This document shows, in pieces, positions 37,171-49,599 of a DNA stretch of 64,000 nt (the first letter of the stretch is position 1; each line of letters begins with the position of its first letter). The position numbers and the translations under genes are program-made. The stretch is taken from the NCBI GenBank assembly GCA_964017045.1, contig OZ024794.1, positions 37,788,210 to 37,852,209 on the forward strand, read 5' to 3'. The stretch is from Omphiscola glabra. Taxonomy: Eukaryota > Mollusca > Gastropoda > Lymnaeidae. Below the pieces are notes generated by a model. It was not told the origin of the DNA. It did no database searches and saw only the letters and a list, made by a program, of their open reading frames with translations.

Positions 37171-37832
37171 TCATAGTGTTTCTACATCCTCTTCCTCGTT
37201 GTATTTTTTCAGGATGGCCTGTTCAGGGGCGGCGAGATCAAGCTTGATCTTGTCCCAGTTTGCTTTACCGAACTTGTAAGATTTCCTGGGTTTCTGGCGC
37301 GTTATTTGAGCTTTGGAGTAGAAGTCAACCACCACTGCGTCATGGTCAGATATGCCTGGGACACACGTGGATTGTTTAACAAGGGTGGGGTTGGACGTGA
37401 AGATTAGATCTAGGATGCTTTTTTGACGTGTTGGTGTCTTCTGCACTTGTGTGAGTAGTGAGGATGAGGTCAAGTCGATCAGTGATTGCTGAATGGTATT
37501 GTCTTTACCGGTGGAGTGGGCAGTATGCGTGGTCCAGTCTATATCGGGGCAGTTGAAGTCACCGGCGACGATGATGTCGCGCTCGTGCTTGCGGTTGGCT
37601 GTAAGAATGTTGATGGATTTTTGGAGTTCGTCAAGTGCACTCTGGGTTCTTTTGGGCATATAGAATGCACCGATGTAGAGGTCTTTCTTGTTTTGTAATT
37701 TACCTTAGCCCATACTATTTCGCAGGCTGTGACCAGGTGCGGTTGCTCCACTGATGTGAGGGATCTGTGAGTCATGATGAAGACGCCGCCACCTTTTTTT
37801 ACGCGGTCATGACGATAAACATTGTAATCCAT
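37171..37832 (-). pseudogene. LINE AP-type endonuclease (frameshifted)
   Basis: One frame (37539-37832) holds the DRVKKGGGVFIMTHRSL start and an overlapping one (37171-37659) holds RDIIVAGDFNCPDIDW and GISDHDAVVVDF, the usual GDFN and SDH catalytic words. A single frame change near 37660 separates them. The enzyme would nick target DNA for target-primed reverse transcription. Confidence 0.86.
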
Positions 37833-38087
37833 TGGGAAGATTTCTGAGGACTTTATATGGTCCAGGGTTGGTTCTTTCCCAGGTTGTATGCCTCTGAGCC
37901 ATGACTCTGTTCCACATATTATGTCGGGCTTGGTAAATTGGATAATGGCTGCGAGCTCTTGTCTCTTTGATTCTATGCTTTGGCAGTTGATATTTAGTAA
38001 GCGGAGATTTGCATTTTGGGGGTTGTCATGGATAGAATTGGAGGTTGTAGGATGTCGATTATGTTCTTGGGAGCTTGTGGGATGCCT

Positions 38088-38630
38088 TTAGGGGGAGTCT
38101 GAGTAGGGAGATTGAGTGGGATTGTGGGATTTTGGGGTACTAGTTCTATGTGGTGAAAATGGGTAAGGTGTTACTATAGATTCAGCGTTGAGACTGAGTG
38201 AAGAGAGAGGTGAGAAGGAGTTTGAGCAGTTCAGTTGATAGCTGTGGAATGTAAAGCTGTCGTTGTTGATGCTGTTGCAGCGTGGACAAGACCATGCAAA
38301 AGAGGGTTGACTCGTTTCGCGGTAGTCCGTGGATCGTTCGTCGGCACATAGCAGGTGGAACCAGATTCCACATGTGTCGCACGCTACGCCTTTGCTGTTC
38401 CAATTTACTGGCTCTTGGCACAGTCCACAGGGGTGTGTGGAGGCTGTTTGTCTGGGACCGGGGTTCATGTGCACATCCCCACACAACATGATGATTAGGA
38501 AGGTGATAGAGGGGTTGTGGGTTGGTCTTTTTAATAATATGTAAAGTTGGCGTTTATAAAGTTTTATCCATATCTCAATGGAACAGGGGTTTAGTATCCA
38601 ATGCTTCGGAAGTGTGGTTTTGTCTTTCAC
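38088..38630 (-). CDS. LINE amino-terminal protein with PHD-like zinc finger
   Basis: The frame begins MKDKTTLPKHW, passes through IMLCGDVHMNPGPRQTAS, then CGLCQEP...CDTCGIWFHLLC...WSCPRC, a Cys4-His-Cys3 pattern of a PHD finger. Such a finger with a preceding NPGP motif is common at the amino terminus of CR1-like LINEs from molluscs, cnidarians and echinoderms. It is followed by a Ser/Pro-rich tail and a stop. NPGP recalls the ribosome-skipping 2A motif, but the full D-x-E-x-NPGP form is here DVHMNPGP, and whether it skips is unknown. Confidence 0.75.
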   Translation of the reverse strand: MKDKTTLPKHWILNPCSIEIWIKLYKRQLYILLKRPTHNPSITFLIIMLCGDVHMNPGPRQTASTHPCGLCQEPVNWNSKGVACDTCGIWFHLLCADERSTDYRETSQPSFAWSCPRCNSINNDSFTFHSYQLNCSNSFSPLSSLSLNAESIVTPYPFSPHRTSTPKSHNPTQSPYSDSP

Positions 38631-39050
38631 TGGTGCTGATGGTAACCAGGTTTGCGTTGATTGGAGTTTTTGCCTTCGGGCGAACGAGTTCCCCTACTAG
38701 TCCGCCACGCCACGAAGAGGCTAACCCCATGTGGACGGCTCCAAGTTTCCCCAGAGACGCTGCCGCGGACGCACAGCACCGTATTTATGTTTCCATGTGG
38801 GATCACTTTGCCCTCTTGATCACGTTACTCGATGGGATCGGCCAACCGGTAGGTTCCAGTTTTACTTGTTCCCATTTCGGATCCTGTTCCACGTTGGGAT
38901 CATGTTTCCAGTGGGATTTTTTTTTTCCCGGAAAGATTAGGAAGGATATGTTTTAAAAAAATCCCAATGAAAGTATAGAAATGAACAGAAATTAAACTAA
39001 CATTTCAAAAAGCTTTTAGATCCTATTATATATCCCCGTAGAGCAATATA

Positions 39051-39375
39051 GAACTTTCTGGAACATTCTAGATTAAAATTAATATCCTCACAACGTGTTA
39101 AAAATGACTTTTCCAAGTAATTATTTTTCAAAAATACTAAAATTATACAACTAAATACACTAAATACACTATAATACATTTAAGTCCAAAGAAGGGGTCC
39201 AGCGGGGTGGGGGGACATTTCATAATTGTAACGTTTGCCAGAGGTAGGGGTCCCTTTAAAAATTAGTCAAATAAATTATGGAGTTAATATTTCAATTTTG
39301 TCCATTAAAATCTTTTTAAAAATGTCATAGGTATAGCTTTTTAAAGTTATAGAACTTCCTGGAAAATTCTAGATT
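39051..39375. repeat. Two diverged direct repeats carrying HSE-like motifs
   Basis: GAACTTTCTGGAACATTC (39051-39068) and GAACTTCCTGGAAAATTC (39352-39369) stand about 300 bp apart in similar contexts, each followed by TAGATT. The first has four properly spaced GAA/TTC units. They are parts of a diverged duplication in intron DNA, so a regulatory role is doubtful. Confidence 0.5.
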
Positions 39376-39590
39376 GGATATTCTTAGTTTTAAATCCACC
39401 GATATTTCTATAAGGACGATGAAGAGTATTGCTATCAAGCAAGACAAAGATCCGTCAATTCACATAGAACCTATTGTGTTTTCCAAGCCTATCATTTTTT
39501 ATAAACTTATACAAGGAACAATGAAATGGGGCCCCCGGCCCCAAAGGAATGGATATTAAGAGTTCATTACCTTTCGGTATTTGAATATGG

Positions 39591-39732
<142 letters not shown>

Positions 39733-40814
39733 TTGTCTATCTGTCTATTTCTCTCTCTGTATTCATGACTGTCTGTCTTTCTGTCTATCTCACTATCTAA
39801 TAAAATCTCTTTTTGAAAAGGTTAATTATTTATCAAATTCATTCCGAGTCGTATCATGTGCTGCATTGGGCAAAATGAATGTATCGTATTACTCCCGCCC
39901 CCCCCCCCCCCCAAACAGCGTTTTAAAAAAAAATAAAATGATCCACTTGATTGTAACCCCCAAACTTGTTTAGCTAAATATGCGATTTCTGGGTTTGTAC
40001 TGCATTGTTGATCTTCGGTGCCATGTTTGTTACCACTTCCTGTCTTACTTAAAGCGTAGCATAGCTGTATTCCTGCGTGTTCTCTCAGACTGATTCACAC
40101 CGGAGTGACTTATGGTATGTTCCAATACAATATTACATTATATACCATTGTGGTAACGGCTCTGGTAAATAAATTGTTCACCTGTGATGCAAAGAAAGCA
40201 GAAATAGACGCTTTATATGAAAATTTAGACTTCAGTAAGAAGACAGTTTTCCGCACTGCTGGTATTGCTCACTGTGTGTCTGTAGACATTTTAAATAGAG
40301 CATATCGATATCGCTCTACGCAGAGGCCCTCAAAGACTGTTACTATTGTAGCTGGTCTGCATCCTCCTGGCAAATTCGTACTCTCCTGAACCCAACCCTG
40401 GACCGAACGTCGCTACGAGTGCTGAATGTCCTTCCTTGCATTACCCCCTTGTTCCAAATCCCTGTCATCATTGATCTGCGTAACATGTGACCCTGCTGTA
40501 CAGTGAGAGGATAGAGGCATTGCCTTTGAGCAATGTGGGCAATGGTTCCATGGTCATTGCTAAAGCATAGACACAGCTTATTACAACCAGCATGCTGAAA
40601 ACTCTGGCGTGCCGTGGTAATGTACTGTCTGCGGCGGACGGATTAGCCAGTCTGAGTTTGACCTCCATAGAGCAGGGACAGACTCTACCTTCCCAAATTT
40701 CTCTCTGAATCCCTCATGCTCTACACCAACGGACATTCGAAGTTTTCAGCCACCACATTGTTCAACTCCCATGCGCTGCAGTCAACAAGACAAATGGAAA
40801 CACAGACCATTGCG

Positions 40815-41431
40815 CATATTGAACGTGATATTTCAATCTGCAAGCCGAGATAGCAAACCTGATCAACAGCCTAAAACCTGACATCATACTGGGTACAGAA
40901 ACATGGCTGAATCCCTCCATAGCCCTCCGGTTGTACCGGATAATTACAAATTATTCCGGCAAGACAGAAAAGACAGAGGAGGAGGAGTACTTGTTGCTGT
41001 CCATCACAACCTGGACTGCCAGAACTAGATGTTGATGACTGCGAGCTCCTGTGGGTGAAAGTGAAACTGAAGGGTAGACGCACACTTTACTTTTGTGCCT
41101 ATTACAGACCCAAAACAGCAGATGAACCCAGCCTCAGGAGGCTCGAAGTAGCGCTTCAGAGAGCAACAAAGTCAAAGAACGCTTTTCTCCTTATAAGGGG
41201 GGGGGGGGGCATTTTAACTTTCCTGGTTGGAACTTGCAGATTCCTGCCTTCAAGCCCAAGTCCCCATACCCTGTCCTACACTCTGACTTCATGGAGATGA
41301 TAAACAACCATGGTCTGGAACTGCTGGTTATAGAACCCACGAGGGGGGAAAACTCTCTTGACCTACTCCTCACCAACTGTCCACATCTCATTCCAAAAGT
41401 TGATGTCATCCCCGGGATATCAGACCACTGA
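40815..41431 (+). pseudogene. Endonuclease of the sense CR1-like LINE
   Basis: Frames read LKPDIILGTETWLNPS near 40870, RKDRGGGVLVAVHHNL near 40965, a G run at 41197-41209 replacing the GGDFN codons, then PGWN, GENSLDLLLTNCPHLIPKVD and GISDH. The G run has expanded exactly across the codons for the catalytic GDFN motif and breaks the frame. Confidence 0.78.
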
Positions 41432-41441
41432 ATAACATATT

Positions 41442-43601
41442 TTGAATTTCAGGTTAACACACAAAAAGAAGCAGGTCATACGAGAAATCCCAATTTATGC
41501 CAAGGCAGACTGGGATAGCCTGAGAAGTGCAACGACAGAGCTCAGCTCAAACACGCTGGCGATTCAGGGAACAGCGACAACGGAAGAGCTTTGGGTGAAG
41601 TTTAAGACAACAATCACTGATGCAGTGAATATATATATACAACACAAGACCACCAAACCTAAGATAAATAAGCAATGGGTAACGGCTGAAATTCGTAGGC
41701 TCATCCACAGGAGAGACCGCCAATACAAGCGATTGAAGAAAAGTGGCTCGGTTGAACTGAGAGAGGAGGTACTGAGACTCCGCCGAACCATCCAACGCTT
41801 ACTGCGCAGATCGTACTGGAACTACCTGAACGGCATCTTCTAAGAGGAAGACTCTCCGACCAAGGGTGTCAAGAACAAACGCTTCTGGAGCTATGTGAAG
41901 CACCAAAAGTCCTCAAACGTTGGAGTTTCCCCCCTGAGGTGTGATGGCCATTTGACATCTGACCCAAACGCACAGGCTGACATTTTCAATCAGCAGTTCC
42001 AGTCGGTCTTTGGTGACGATAGAGAGTACTCAGAGGCTGAGTTCCTTCTAAAGACCAACATGATGAACACAGCCTACCTCATCATGGAAGATATCCAGAT
42101 TTCACGACAAGGGGTGCTTGCCCTCCTCAAAACCATTAACACTTACAAAGCATGTGGTCCTGGCAATATCAAGCTACGAGTGCTCAAAGAATTAGCCAAA
42201 GAAATCACACCTGCACTGACAATCCTCTTCCAATCGTCGCTGTGCACAGGCAATGTTCCAGCAGACTGGAGAAAAGCGCATGTAACTCAAATCTACAAGA
42301 AAGGGAAGCATTTCGACCCTGCCAACTATCGTCCGGTATCCCTCACCAGCGTAGTATGCAAATTGTTGGAGCACATAATCGTAAGCGCAGTCATGAAACA
42401 TATTGAAGCAAAAATATACGCAATGAATGTCAACATGGCTTCAGAGTCAATAGATCATGTGAGACCCAGCTCCTTGAATTTGTTAGAAGACTTGATGACA
42501 AATATGGAAAATAGCAAGCAAACTGATATGCTGGTGATGGACTTCTCAAATGCCTCATAGTTTGCTTCTACACAAGCTTCAGAAATATGGGATCCAAGGC
42601 ACTACTAAAACATGTATCTCTAGCTCACTCAGCAACCGATGTCAAGCAGAAGTGGTGGACGGTACAAAATCATCCTTTGTCAGTGTTAAGTCAGGGGTCC
42701 CCCAGGGCTCGGTGCTAGGCCCTTGTTTGTTCCTAGCATACATCAATGACCAACCCAACAAACTGACATCACAACAAGACTGTTTGCAGATGACACATCG
42801 TTGTATAGCACGATCGCCAACAGATCTGACCAGGACCAGCTACAACAGGATCTCAATCGGTTAGCTGAGTGGGAGATGAGCTGGGACATGGAATTTCATC
42901 CTGCCAAGTTCCAGACACTGTCAGTCTCTAGAAGTAGTACTCCTCTACACTACCAATATGAACTGCGTGGCCATTTACTTGAGCCAGTTTCCTCCGTAAG
43001 GTACCTGGGTGTTACCATTCAAAGAGAGATCCGCTGGGGCGAGCATATTAACAATGTGTGTAACCAGGTAAACAAGACCCTGGGTTTCTTAAGGCGTAAT
43101 CTAAAGATCAGCAACTCCAGTGTGAAAGAAAGAGCATATAAAGCATTTGTCCGGCCTCTTTTAGATTATGCATCTTCGGTCTGGGACCCATTCACCCAGA
43201 AGAGCATTGACAGGTTGGATGCAGTACAGCGAAGGGCAGCATGCTTTATCCTGAACCGCTACAGGAATACCTCTAGTGTTGGTCGCATGCTGGAAACACT
43301 GGGCTGGTCACTTTTGGAGGAACGACGACGCATATCCATGCTTTCCATGATTTACAAGATAAATAATGGGCTAGTCCACTGCTCTAGAATTAAACAGAAT
43401 CTCGTCCCTCTCCCCCATAGACAGCGACGACGCAATGACAGGCAGTTCCGGCTCATACCAGCGAGAAGCCAGTATAGGAACTGCTCATTCCTGCCAAAGA
43501 CAATCAGGCACTGGAACAAGCCTTCAAAGGGAACATTTGAGGCGACCACACTTGACTCATTTGCGTCTATTGCCTCAGGCCTATCAAACCCCAGTGCATG
43601 A
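41442..43601 (+). pseudogene. Reverse transcriptase and C-terminal domain of the sense CR1-like LINE
   Basis: Pieces at 41442-41843, 41895-42560, 42550-42864 and 42801-43601 make up the enzyme. The first stops at TAA near 41841. Motif A reads VMDFSNA and then continues PHSLLLHKLQKYG after a small deletion of about 11 to 14 bp. The last piece (LAEWEMSWDMEFHPAKFQTL, then AYKAFVRPLLDYASSVWDPF and RLDAVQRRAACFILNRYRNT) is intact for 266 codons. Confidence 0.86.
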
Positions 43602-43745
43602 TACCCTCATTAAGGAAATCTTGCAACCAGTGAATTATCCTCATTAACACCAGGCACAGAAACATTGCAAATCCCATCTACATTCATAGGAGCCAGAATG
43701 ATCAATAAATTGATCGTGTGCCCTTAATATATAGAAGAAGATATA

Positions 43746-45232
43746 TAGAAGAAGAATAAAAAGTAAAAACTTATTAAATGTTAAAAATACAAAGCTAAAT
43801 TTTTATTTAATATTAGCAATTTAAAAAGCAAGAAATTCTATTATTAATTTTACTGTTAATATGGGGAAAAGACATTATCAGTTTTGTCACGCTCTTTTAT
43901 TAAATCAGAGAATTTTTAGCTTTGGCTAAATAGGTAATTAGCACTATGAAGTCATTTACGAGATTATTTATAACTAATTAATTTTAATTTTATTTCGCAA
44001 TACATCTATTTTACAACGCACTAAAGAATGCACTAATAATAACCAGTGGCGTAGCGAGCTTAACTCGCGCCCGGGGCACAATACCTTTTTAGCGACCCCC
44101 CTATTCGAAAACCATACAATATTATATGTAAAATATACCATTTGGCGCCCCTTTGTGAGTAGCGCCCGGAGCATGGTGCCCCCCTCGCTACGCCACTGAT
44201 AACAACTTATATTTATGTTATCTCGATAAATGTGACTACTTTGTCAATCTTTGATCATAATTTTTTTTTTCATAACTTTCAAACGCATTTAAATGCTTAA
44301 GATAGTTCCTTAGTTGTTACTTTAAATATATTTGTAATTTATAATTATAATACTTAAACTTTTACTAAAATAAAAGCCAATATATAATATTTTTTACACA
44401 TTTAAATGTATTCGATTTCCGCTAAATAATAGAAAATAACTATGAATGTTTATTTAAAAATCCGAACGTATCTAAATATTTTCGGCTCTTCGGCGTTACG
44501 GTCAGCATATTATATTTTATATATACCAAGATTTACATCAAACTATTTTTTAACAAAGTGTATTAAAAGGGTCCTGGAAATTTAGAGTATTAATGGGGCA
44601 TGCGAAAAATGGTTGGTTTTGTACGTAGGAGGTCTATTATCTTGTGGATGATTTTATAATATTCTTTTTTTTTTAAAAGGGGGGGGGGGGGCAATTGATA
44701 TTTTTATTTTGACCCAGGCAGCACAAGATACGCTTCAGAATCAATGAGTGAATTTGAAGAATAATCATTCTTCTTTGGTAAATTTCGGGGGGGGGGGGGG
44801 GGGGGTGATAGAATATGTTCATTTTTATGTGGATGAAAAATCCAATGATATTAGGGTCGTGAAAAAGAGGTGCTACAGTTTCTTTTTAAAAAAAATATAT
44901 GTTATAACAATTAAGAAAAAAGAGTTCAATAACCTTTACAAAACGTTGGTATATTGACATAAGTATAGCCATACCTCGGAAAAAAAAAAAATGTTACATG
45001 TGAATATTTTATCTTAAAAAAGCAGAACCGTATATGTTTATTCCCTTTACAGTTCTTGGGCGTGAATAAAGATAGGTTAAGATTATCTTTCAAAATATAA
45101 ACATATATTTTTGTTTCAACTTTGCGAAAAGTAAATTTCATGGGAAATTTGGTGTAAATTTGTATGCGATTAGTAACATAGCTTTTAAAAATAAAAATCG
45201 AAGGCTGTTACGTACATGAAATGGGTTAACAA
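43746..45232. other. AT-rich intron DNA with one MITE
   Basis: Apart from the MITE at 44044-44198 this stretch contains two G runs (44680-44691 and 44787-44805) and AT-rich sequence. No gene is supported. Confidence 0.55.
44044..44198. mobile_element. 155-bp hAT MITE
   Basis: It starts CAGTGGCGTAGCGAG and ends with the exact complement CTCGCTACGCCACTG, a 15-bp perfect inverted repeat. Flanks ATAATAAC and ATAACAAC form an 8-bp target duplication with one mismatch. The core contains GCGCCC blocks on both sides and no coding capacity. Confidence 0.88.
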
Positions 45233-45417
45233 ATGGCCGACCCTAACAATTGCGGGGCCTTATGCGAAACGGATTGCGCGGGGCCCAATCTGGGTAGGAA
45301 TAAGGATAATAAGTGAAAATTAAGATTTTGTATTAAAAAATAAATTTGGGGCGAGGCCTATGAAAGTGCGGGGCCCACTGCGGCCGCATAGGTTGGAGTG
45401 GCCTAAGGCCGGCCCTG
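45233..45417. mobile_element. hAT-like MITE with GGCCGGCCCTG terminus
   Basis: The right end reads GGCCTAAGGCCGGCCCTG and the left end ATGGCCGACCCTAAC, forming a diverged inverted repeat with matching GGGGCC sub-terminal blocks (TGCGGGGCC on both sides). The GC-rich ends stand out from the AT-rich flank. I could not find a convincing target duplication. The LINE with RNase H starts directly after it. Confidence 0.6.
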
Positions 45418-45429
45418 AGGCAAGGTGCC

Positions 45430-48400
45430 GCTGGTCAGCTCACCACAACCCTAGTAGTTATGCATCGTAACTGTAACGGGGTCAGAGGGAAATTCCCTGA
45501 TCTCACCAACCTACTCCACAGTCGGGAAATGGACGTAGTTCTATTGCAGGAGATATTACTGAAAAAGCACCCATTGAACATCACAGGTTTTTCAGTATAC
45601 TGCTGCACTTGCACAAAGTGCCGAGGGCTAGTAACACCTGTGGTAAACCCCTCACAGAGAAGCTGGAAGAGAGCAGAAACGTTGGTGGGACAGATATTTT
45701 GACCCTGAGAGTAGGATTAGGCGGTAATCTTTTTACCATTAGCAATATTTATAATATCCCTAGAAACACATTGTGCTTGCCATTGCATGGCATAGCCCTC
45801 TTTCCAGATAGGATTATAGCAGGGGATTTTAAAGCCCATTTGGGGGATATGGGCTAGCCCGATACAAACGCCTCGGGGCGAACTTAGAGGAGGTAGAGCT
45901 CATTACCAACCTCATTTGGTGACAGTGTGCCTACGCTGCTCCATACTGGGAATAGTGCCATGTCTCGCCCCGATATAACACTGGTCTCAGCCGAGCTCGA
46001 GGCCAGAATCCAGTGTGAAGTCTTGGACGAGGTTGGCAGTGACCATTGACTGGCCCTAGTCAAACTAGACCTTGTGCTAGTAAAACCACGGTTTCCTAGG
46101 AGTCACTGGCTGTTTGGCTAAGCAAAATGGACTCTGTTCCGTGAAACAAAGGAGAACACGATCGTGTATTCAGCAGTGGTTCCCGATTCCCCCGAATGCA
46201 CCGACACTGCATACAGCAATTTTGTGAGTGGTATTCTTACAGTGTCAAAGAAAACTATACCTAGAACCACGGAATCCGCAAGTTCCGCCCCTTTTGGAAC
46301 AAGATGTTGGCAGAGATGATTTGTGAACGGAAGAGAGCACGGACCAAAGCCAGAAAGTTGAAGACGGTTGTTGCTCGAAGGAGGTTGATAGGGCGTAGAA
46401 GGACAAATGGGTTGGGACATGTAGAAAACTCGACCTGCAAGACGGAAAAAAGGTCTAGCGGTTGATTGATTCGCTATCCTGCACGGAAAAGCTCCGTAAT
46501 CTGCGCCCATTGCAATTGACTACTGGCACGGCTACCACAGATGCCAAGAGTGCCGAGATTCTGAATATACACTTTCCACTTTGTAAATAGTAATAGGAAG
46601 CAGGAGGAGTCTAGAGGTAGCCCGAACCTTAACCGTCTACGGAAGCATGAAAAAGTGGCCCAACGGTGGGGACCACATGCTGAGATCTAAACCGCACCTT
46701 TCACTATAATTGAGTTGCAAACCGTCATCGACAAGTTTAACACCGCCAAGGCGCTATGTTCGGATAAGATCTGCAACAAAATGATCAAACGCATTTGCCC
46801 TAAAGCTATTGTCAATCACATCTTGGGTAACTGGAATCCTACCCAGCGCTTGGCTTAGCGCTACCATCTTCCTTATTCCCAAAAAAGGGAAGAAACTCGA
46901 TTAACCGACCGGCTACAGTCCGATCTCCCTAACATCGTGTCTAGGGAAGGTAGCCAAGAGAATGGTTAACCAGTGGCTCTACTGGTACCTGGAGAGTACC
47001 GGTAGCCACAGTCCAATACAGGCGAGCTTCCTCAAGGGAATGCAGCCTGCAGATCTAGTGCTTCGTCTTCTCCAGCCCATAACAGATGGGCTCCAGAAAA
47101 AGTCACAAAATGTGGCTGTATTTTTTACCTCCGACAGGCCTATGACCGGGTCTGGAGGTCCGGTCTATTGTTGAAGTTACAAGAGTTGTGAGTGACTGCC
47201 AACATGTACAGGTGGGTTGCCGGTTTTCTCACAAACCAGACAATAAGCTCGAATTTCAACTGCGAAACCTTTAGGAAGAGAACACTTGAGGTAAGGGCTC
47301 ACGCAAGGGTCAGTCATTAGTTCCACTATCTTCCTAGCCTACATATATGGCTTGCAAAGAAATCTAATAACAAATGCTCCAATGTATGTTGACTATTTTG
47401 TTATCTGTAGCACCAGTAAAGATGCACACCGCCTGCAAACGTTATTACAGCAGGACCTTCGCTCTTTATTAACGGGCGGACCATTATCAAACAGGCGATC
47501 GAGTTCAAGGGGGGCAATGTAGCGCCCCAAGGGGACAAGCAACCGGTTTACCTGGGAGTCAAATATGATAATTTTGTACAAGACCTCTGCTCACAGGCAA
47601 CCGCCAAGCTCAATCTAGTGAAAAAAATTGGCTTGCAAAAGTCGGAGCGCGGACGCAAGGACGCTTAGAGCTCTATTCCTAGGCAGTGTAAGGTCGGTGA
47701 TGGATTTCAACATGCCAGTCCAATCCTTTGCAAGCAAGACCGCATTGGAAAATTTGGCCCGATTCCAGAATCAGGCTCTGAGCTTAATCTGTGGCGTATT
47801 CAGGACCACACTGCTGTAGAGGTTTTGGCCAATGTAGAACCGCTAGATATTAGGAGGGAAAAATCAATACTAAGTACTATAGAGAGGTACCGACGGCTAA
47901 ACGAGAAGGAACCGTCGTTCCAGATGCAGAACAACTGGGTGGTGGGCAGGCGACTTAAGAGATTCTCTTTCATGCACCAGGTCGTAGAGCTGGAGAGGGA
48001 CAGTCGAACTGCCATAAAATAGAGAACGTCTGATTCTAATCCAAGTCAATCCGCCATACGTGAAACCCTAACGTCCCTCCATACATTTGGCCTTAACCGA
48101 AGCAGCAGTTACGAAGCGCATCCCTGAACATATGCTATGTATTCCAAAAAAATCGTGAAAGTCTTCTCTGACGGCTCTGCCAATCTGAGAGATGGTACTG
48201 CTGGGTATGGCGCACTCATACTAAACCCAGCAGGGAGGGCACGAAATCAGGAAATCTAGGGGCTATATGGGAATGCAGCATTAAACTTTGATGCGGAGCT
48301 TGAAGCTATTCACAGGGCCCTAGACAACTTGTATCACACATTAAAGGAAAAGGAGATTGCGGGGCTCGAAGTGATCGTGTACTCGGACTCAAGATTTGCT

Positions 48401-49015
48401 CTTGCGATCTTGTGAAAGAAATAAGATATCACTCACCTAATTGACGTCATCATTGATGACGTGTGCAAAATCGACGAACAAGGTGACAGTGCAATGGATC
48501 CCAGGTCACGTCAGCATCAGTGACAATGAGAAAGCGGACACTCTGGCAAAAACCGGGGCTGCCCAGCCTCAGCCAGAAGTACCAATTACTTATTTGGGAA
48601 TAAAGTACTGGCTGGCAGACCACTTAAGTGCGAAGTTGTACAGGCAATGGGCAGACAACACGACCGACAGCTGCGTCTTTTCAAATTTGCCCATTCCTAG
48701 CAAACAGGGCATATGATGGGGGTTAGGCCACAGACCAACAGAGCTTAATGACGCAGATGCGCACCGAGCATTTCCCCATATCCACATACTTTTGGGGGCT
48801 AGACAACAATAAGGATCCTACCTGCCAGCATTGCAGCCTGGTCCCGGAGACACTAATGCACCTTCCGGGGGGAAGCCAGTGCGATTGGAGAACCCTACGT
48901 GGGGAAAATTTTGTATGGCTCAGCTCAGCAGATGGAGCTGGTAGCCAATGTACTAGTCGGCGTCATAAGAGAGTAATCTCAGACCTTCACCGGAATATGT
49001 GTGTTTGTTAGTCCA
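45430..49015 (+). mobile_element. LINE with endonuclease, RT and RNase H, I-clade-like, decayed
   Basis: Frames in order: endonuclease (MDVVLLQEILLKKHPLNITG near 45530; RIIAGDFKAHLGDMG near 45815), RT pieces (SDKICNKMIKRICPKAIVNH near 46760; a palm remnant around APMYVDYFVIC near 47380), RNase H (VKVFSDGSANLRDGTAGYGA near 48150, NFDAELEAIHRALDN, VIVYSDSRFAL, then VQWIPGHVSISDNEKADTLA at 48492) and a carboxy-terminal Cys/His segment (DPTCQHCSLVPETLMHL). All four RNase H acidic/His positions can be read, though frames shift repeatedly. The domain order matches the I clade, which includes nimbus of Biomphalaria. Confidence 0.83.
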
Positions 49016-49397
49016 TTGTAATGTATCAATATATGTATTTAATTTAGAACTTTCATTTAATAATTTATAGTAAGGTATTGGATTAATTTTTTCAAAATTG
49101 TAATTAATTCATTGAATTAAATTCATTCCTCATATCTGAAACATGGAGATCTCTTTTTATTTTTAGTCCTTCTTTAAAGTAGAAAAAAGAGCGACACCCA
49201 AAACTTTAAATTTGATTAGTTAAGTCACGTGTCAAAAGGGTTGGGAAACACTATTGAATGGCCAGCTGCAAAGATACTTTCGATAGCATTCAATTAAGAA
49301 AATGATATCTCTTCCCCCATGAATTAGTTTTACTTTACAAGCGGCAATGATATTCTGAAAATACTGATAATCTATCGAATACACTTTATTTTTTCAG

Positions 49398-49599
49398 GCT
49401 TTTCCCACCAGATGGCAGAAGAAAAAATCCTAACGATTGTCCAATATCATCAACATTCTTTGTATCTCACAACTTTACCGATTACTGCATGGTACGCAAA
49501 CTCCATGCTAGGGGAATGGAAATAGGTGACCACAGTGTTACCCACAAACTACCAAGATTGTGGTGGACTGATGCCGATAAAGCAGCTATGGAATTTGAG
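49398..49599 (+). CDS. Chitin deacetylase-like protein, second coding exon
   Basis: The acceptor (ttttttcag) joins AG|G to give Arg after YYL, and the exon reads LFPPDGRRKNPNDCPISSTF, then FVSHNFTDYCMVRKLHARGM, then EIGDHSVTHKLPRLWW and ends TDADKAAMEFE in phase 0 at GTATGA. HSVTH is NodB motif 2, the His pair that binds the metal. Two Cys residues (in NDCP and DYCM) fit the disulphide pattern of secreted animal chitin deacetylases. Together with motif 1 in the previous exon it gives all metal ligands (Asp, His, His). Confidence 0.92.

Larger units (their letters stand above)
35040..38720 (-). mobile_element. Nearly full-length CR1-like LINE, antisense
   Basis: On the minus strand from 38630 downward the order is: a start region with CGDVHMNPGP and a PHD-like finger, an endonuclease, a reverse transcriptase and a carboxy-terminal domain. 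The frame is broken at only a few places (near 38090, 37660, 37170, 36005 and 35600), so it is a fairly recent insertion. The RT motifs LDFSKAFDTVPH, SGVPQGTVLGPLLFL and LFADD place it in the CR1/L2/Jockey supergroup. A 94-bp fragment of the same family is at 63293-63386. Confidence 0.88.
40370..43745 (+). mobile_element. CR1-like LINE, sense orientation, several breaks
   Basis: The order is: a degraded NPGP plus PHD-like region (about 40385-40640), an endonuclease (about 40815-41431), RT (about 41440-42900), a carboxy-terminal domain (to 43601) and a 3' region ending in repeats of TATAGAAGAAG near 43730-43755. RT words include KACGPGNIKL, DPANYRPVSLTSVVCKLLEH, SGVPQGSVLGPCLFL and LFADDTSLY. 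A deletion removes the middle of motif A around 42545. It is related to, but a different subfamily from, the antisense LINE at 35040-38720. A truncated copy of its 3' end is at 17947-18112. Confidence 0.87.
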
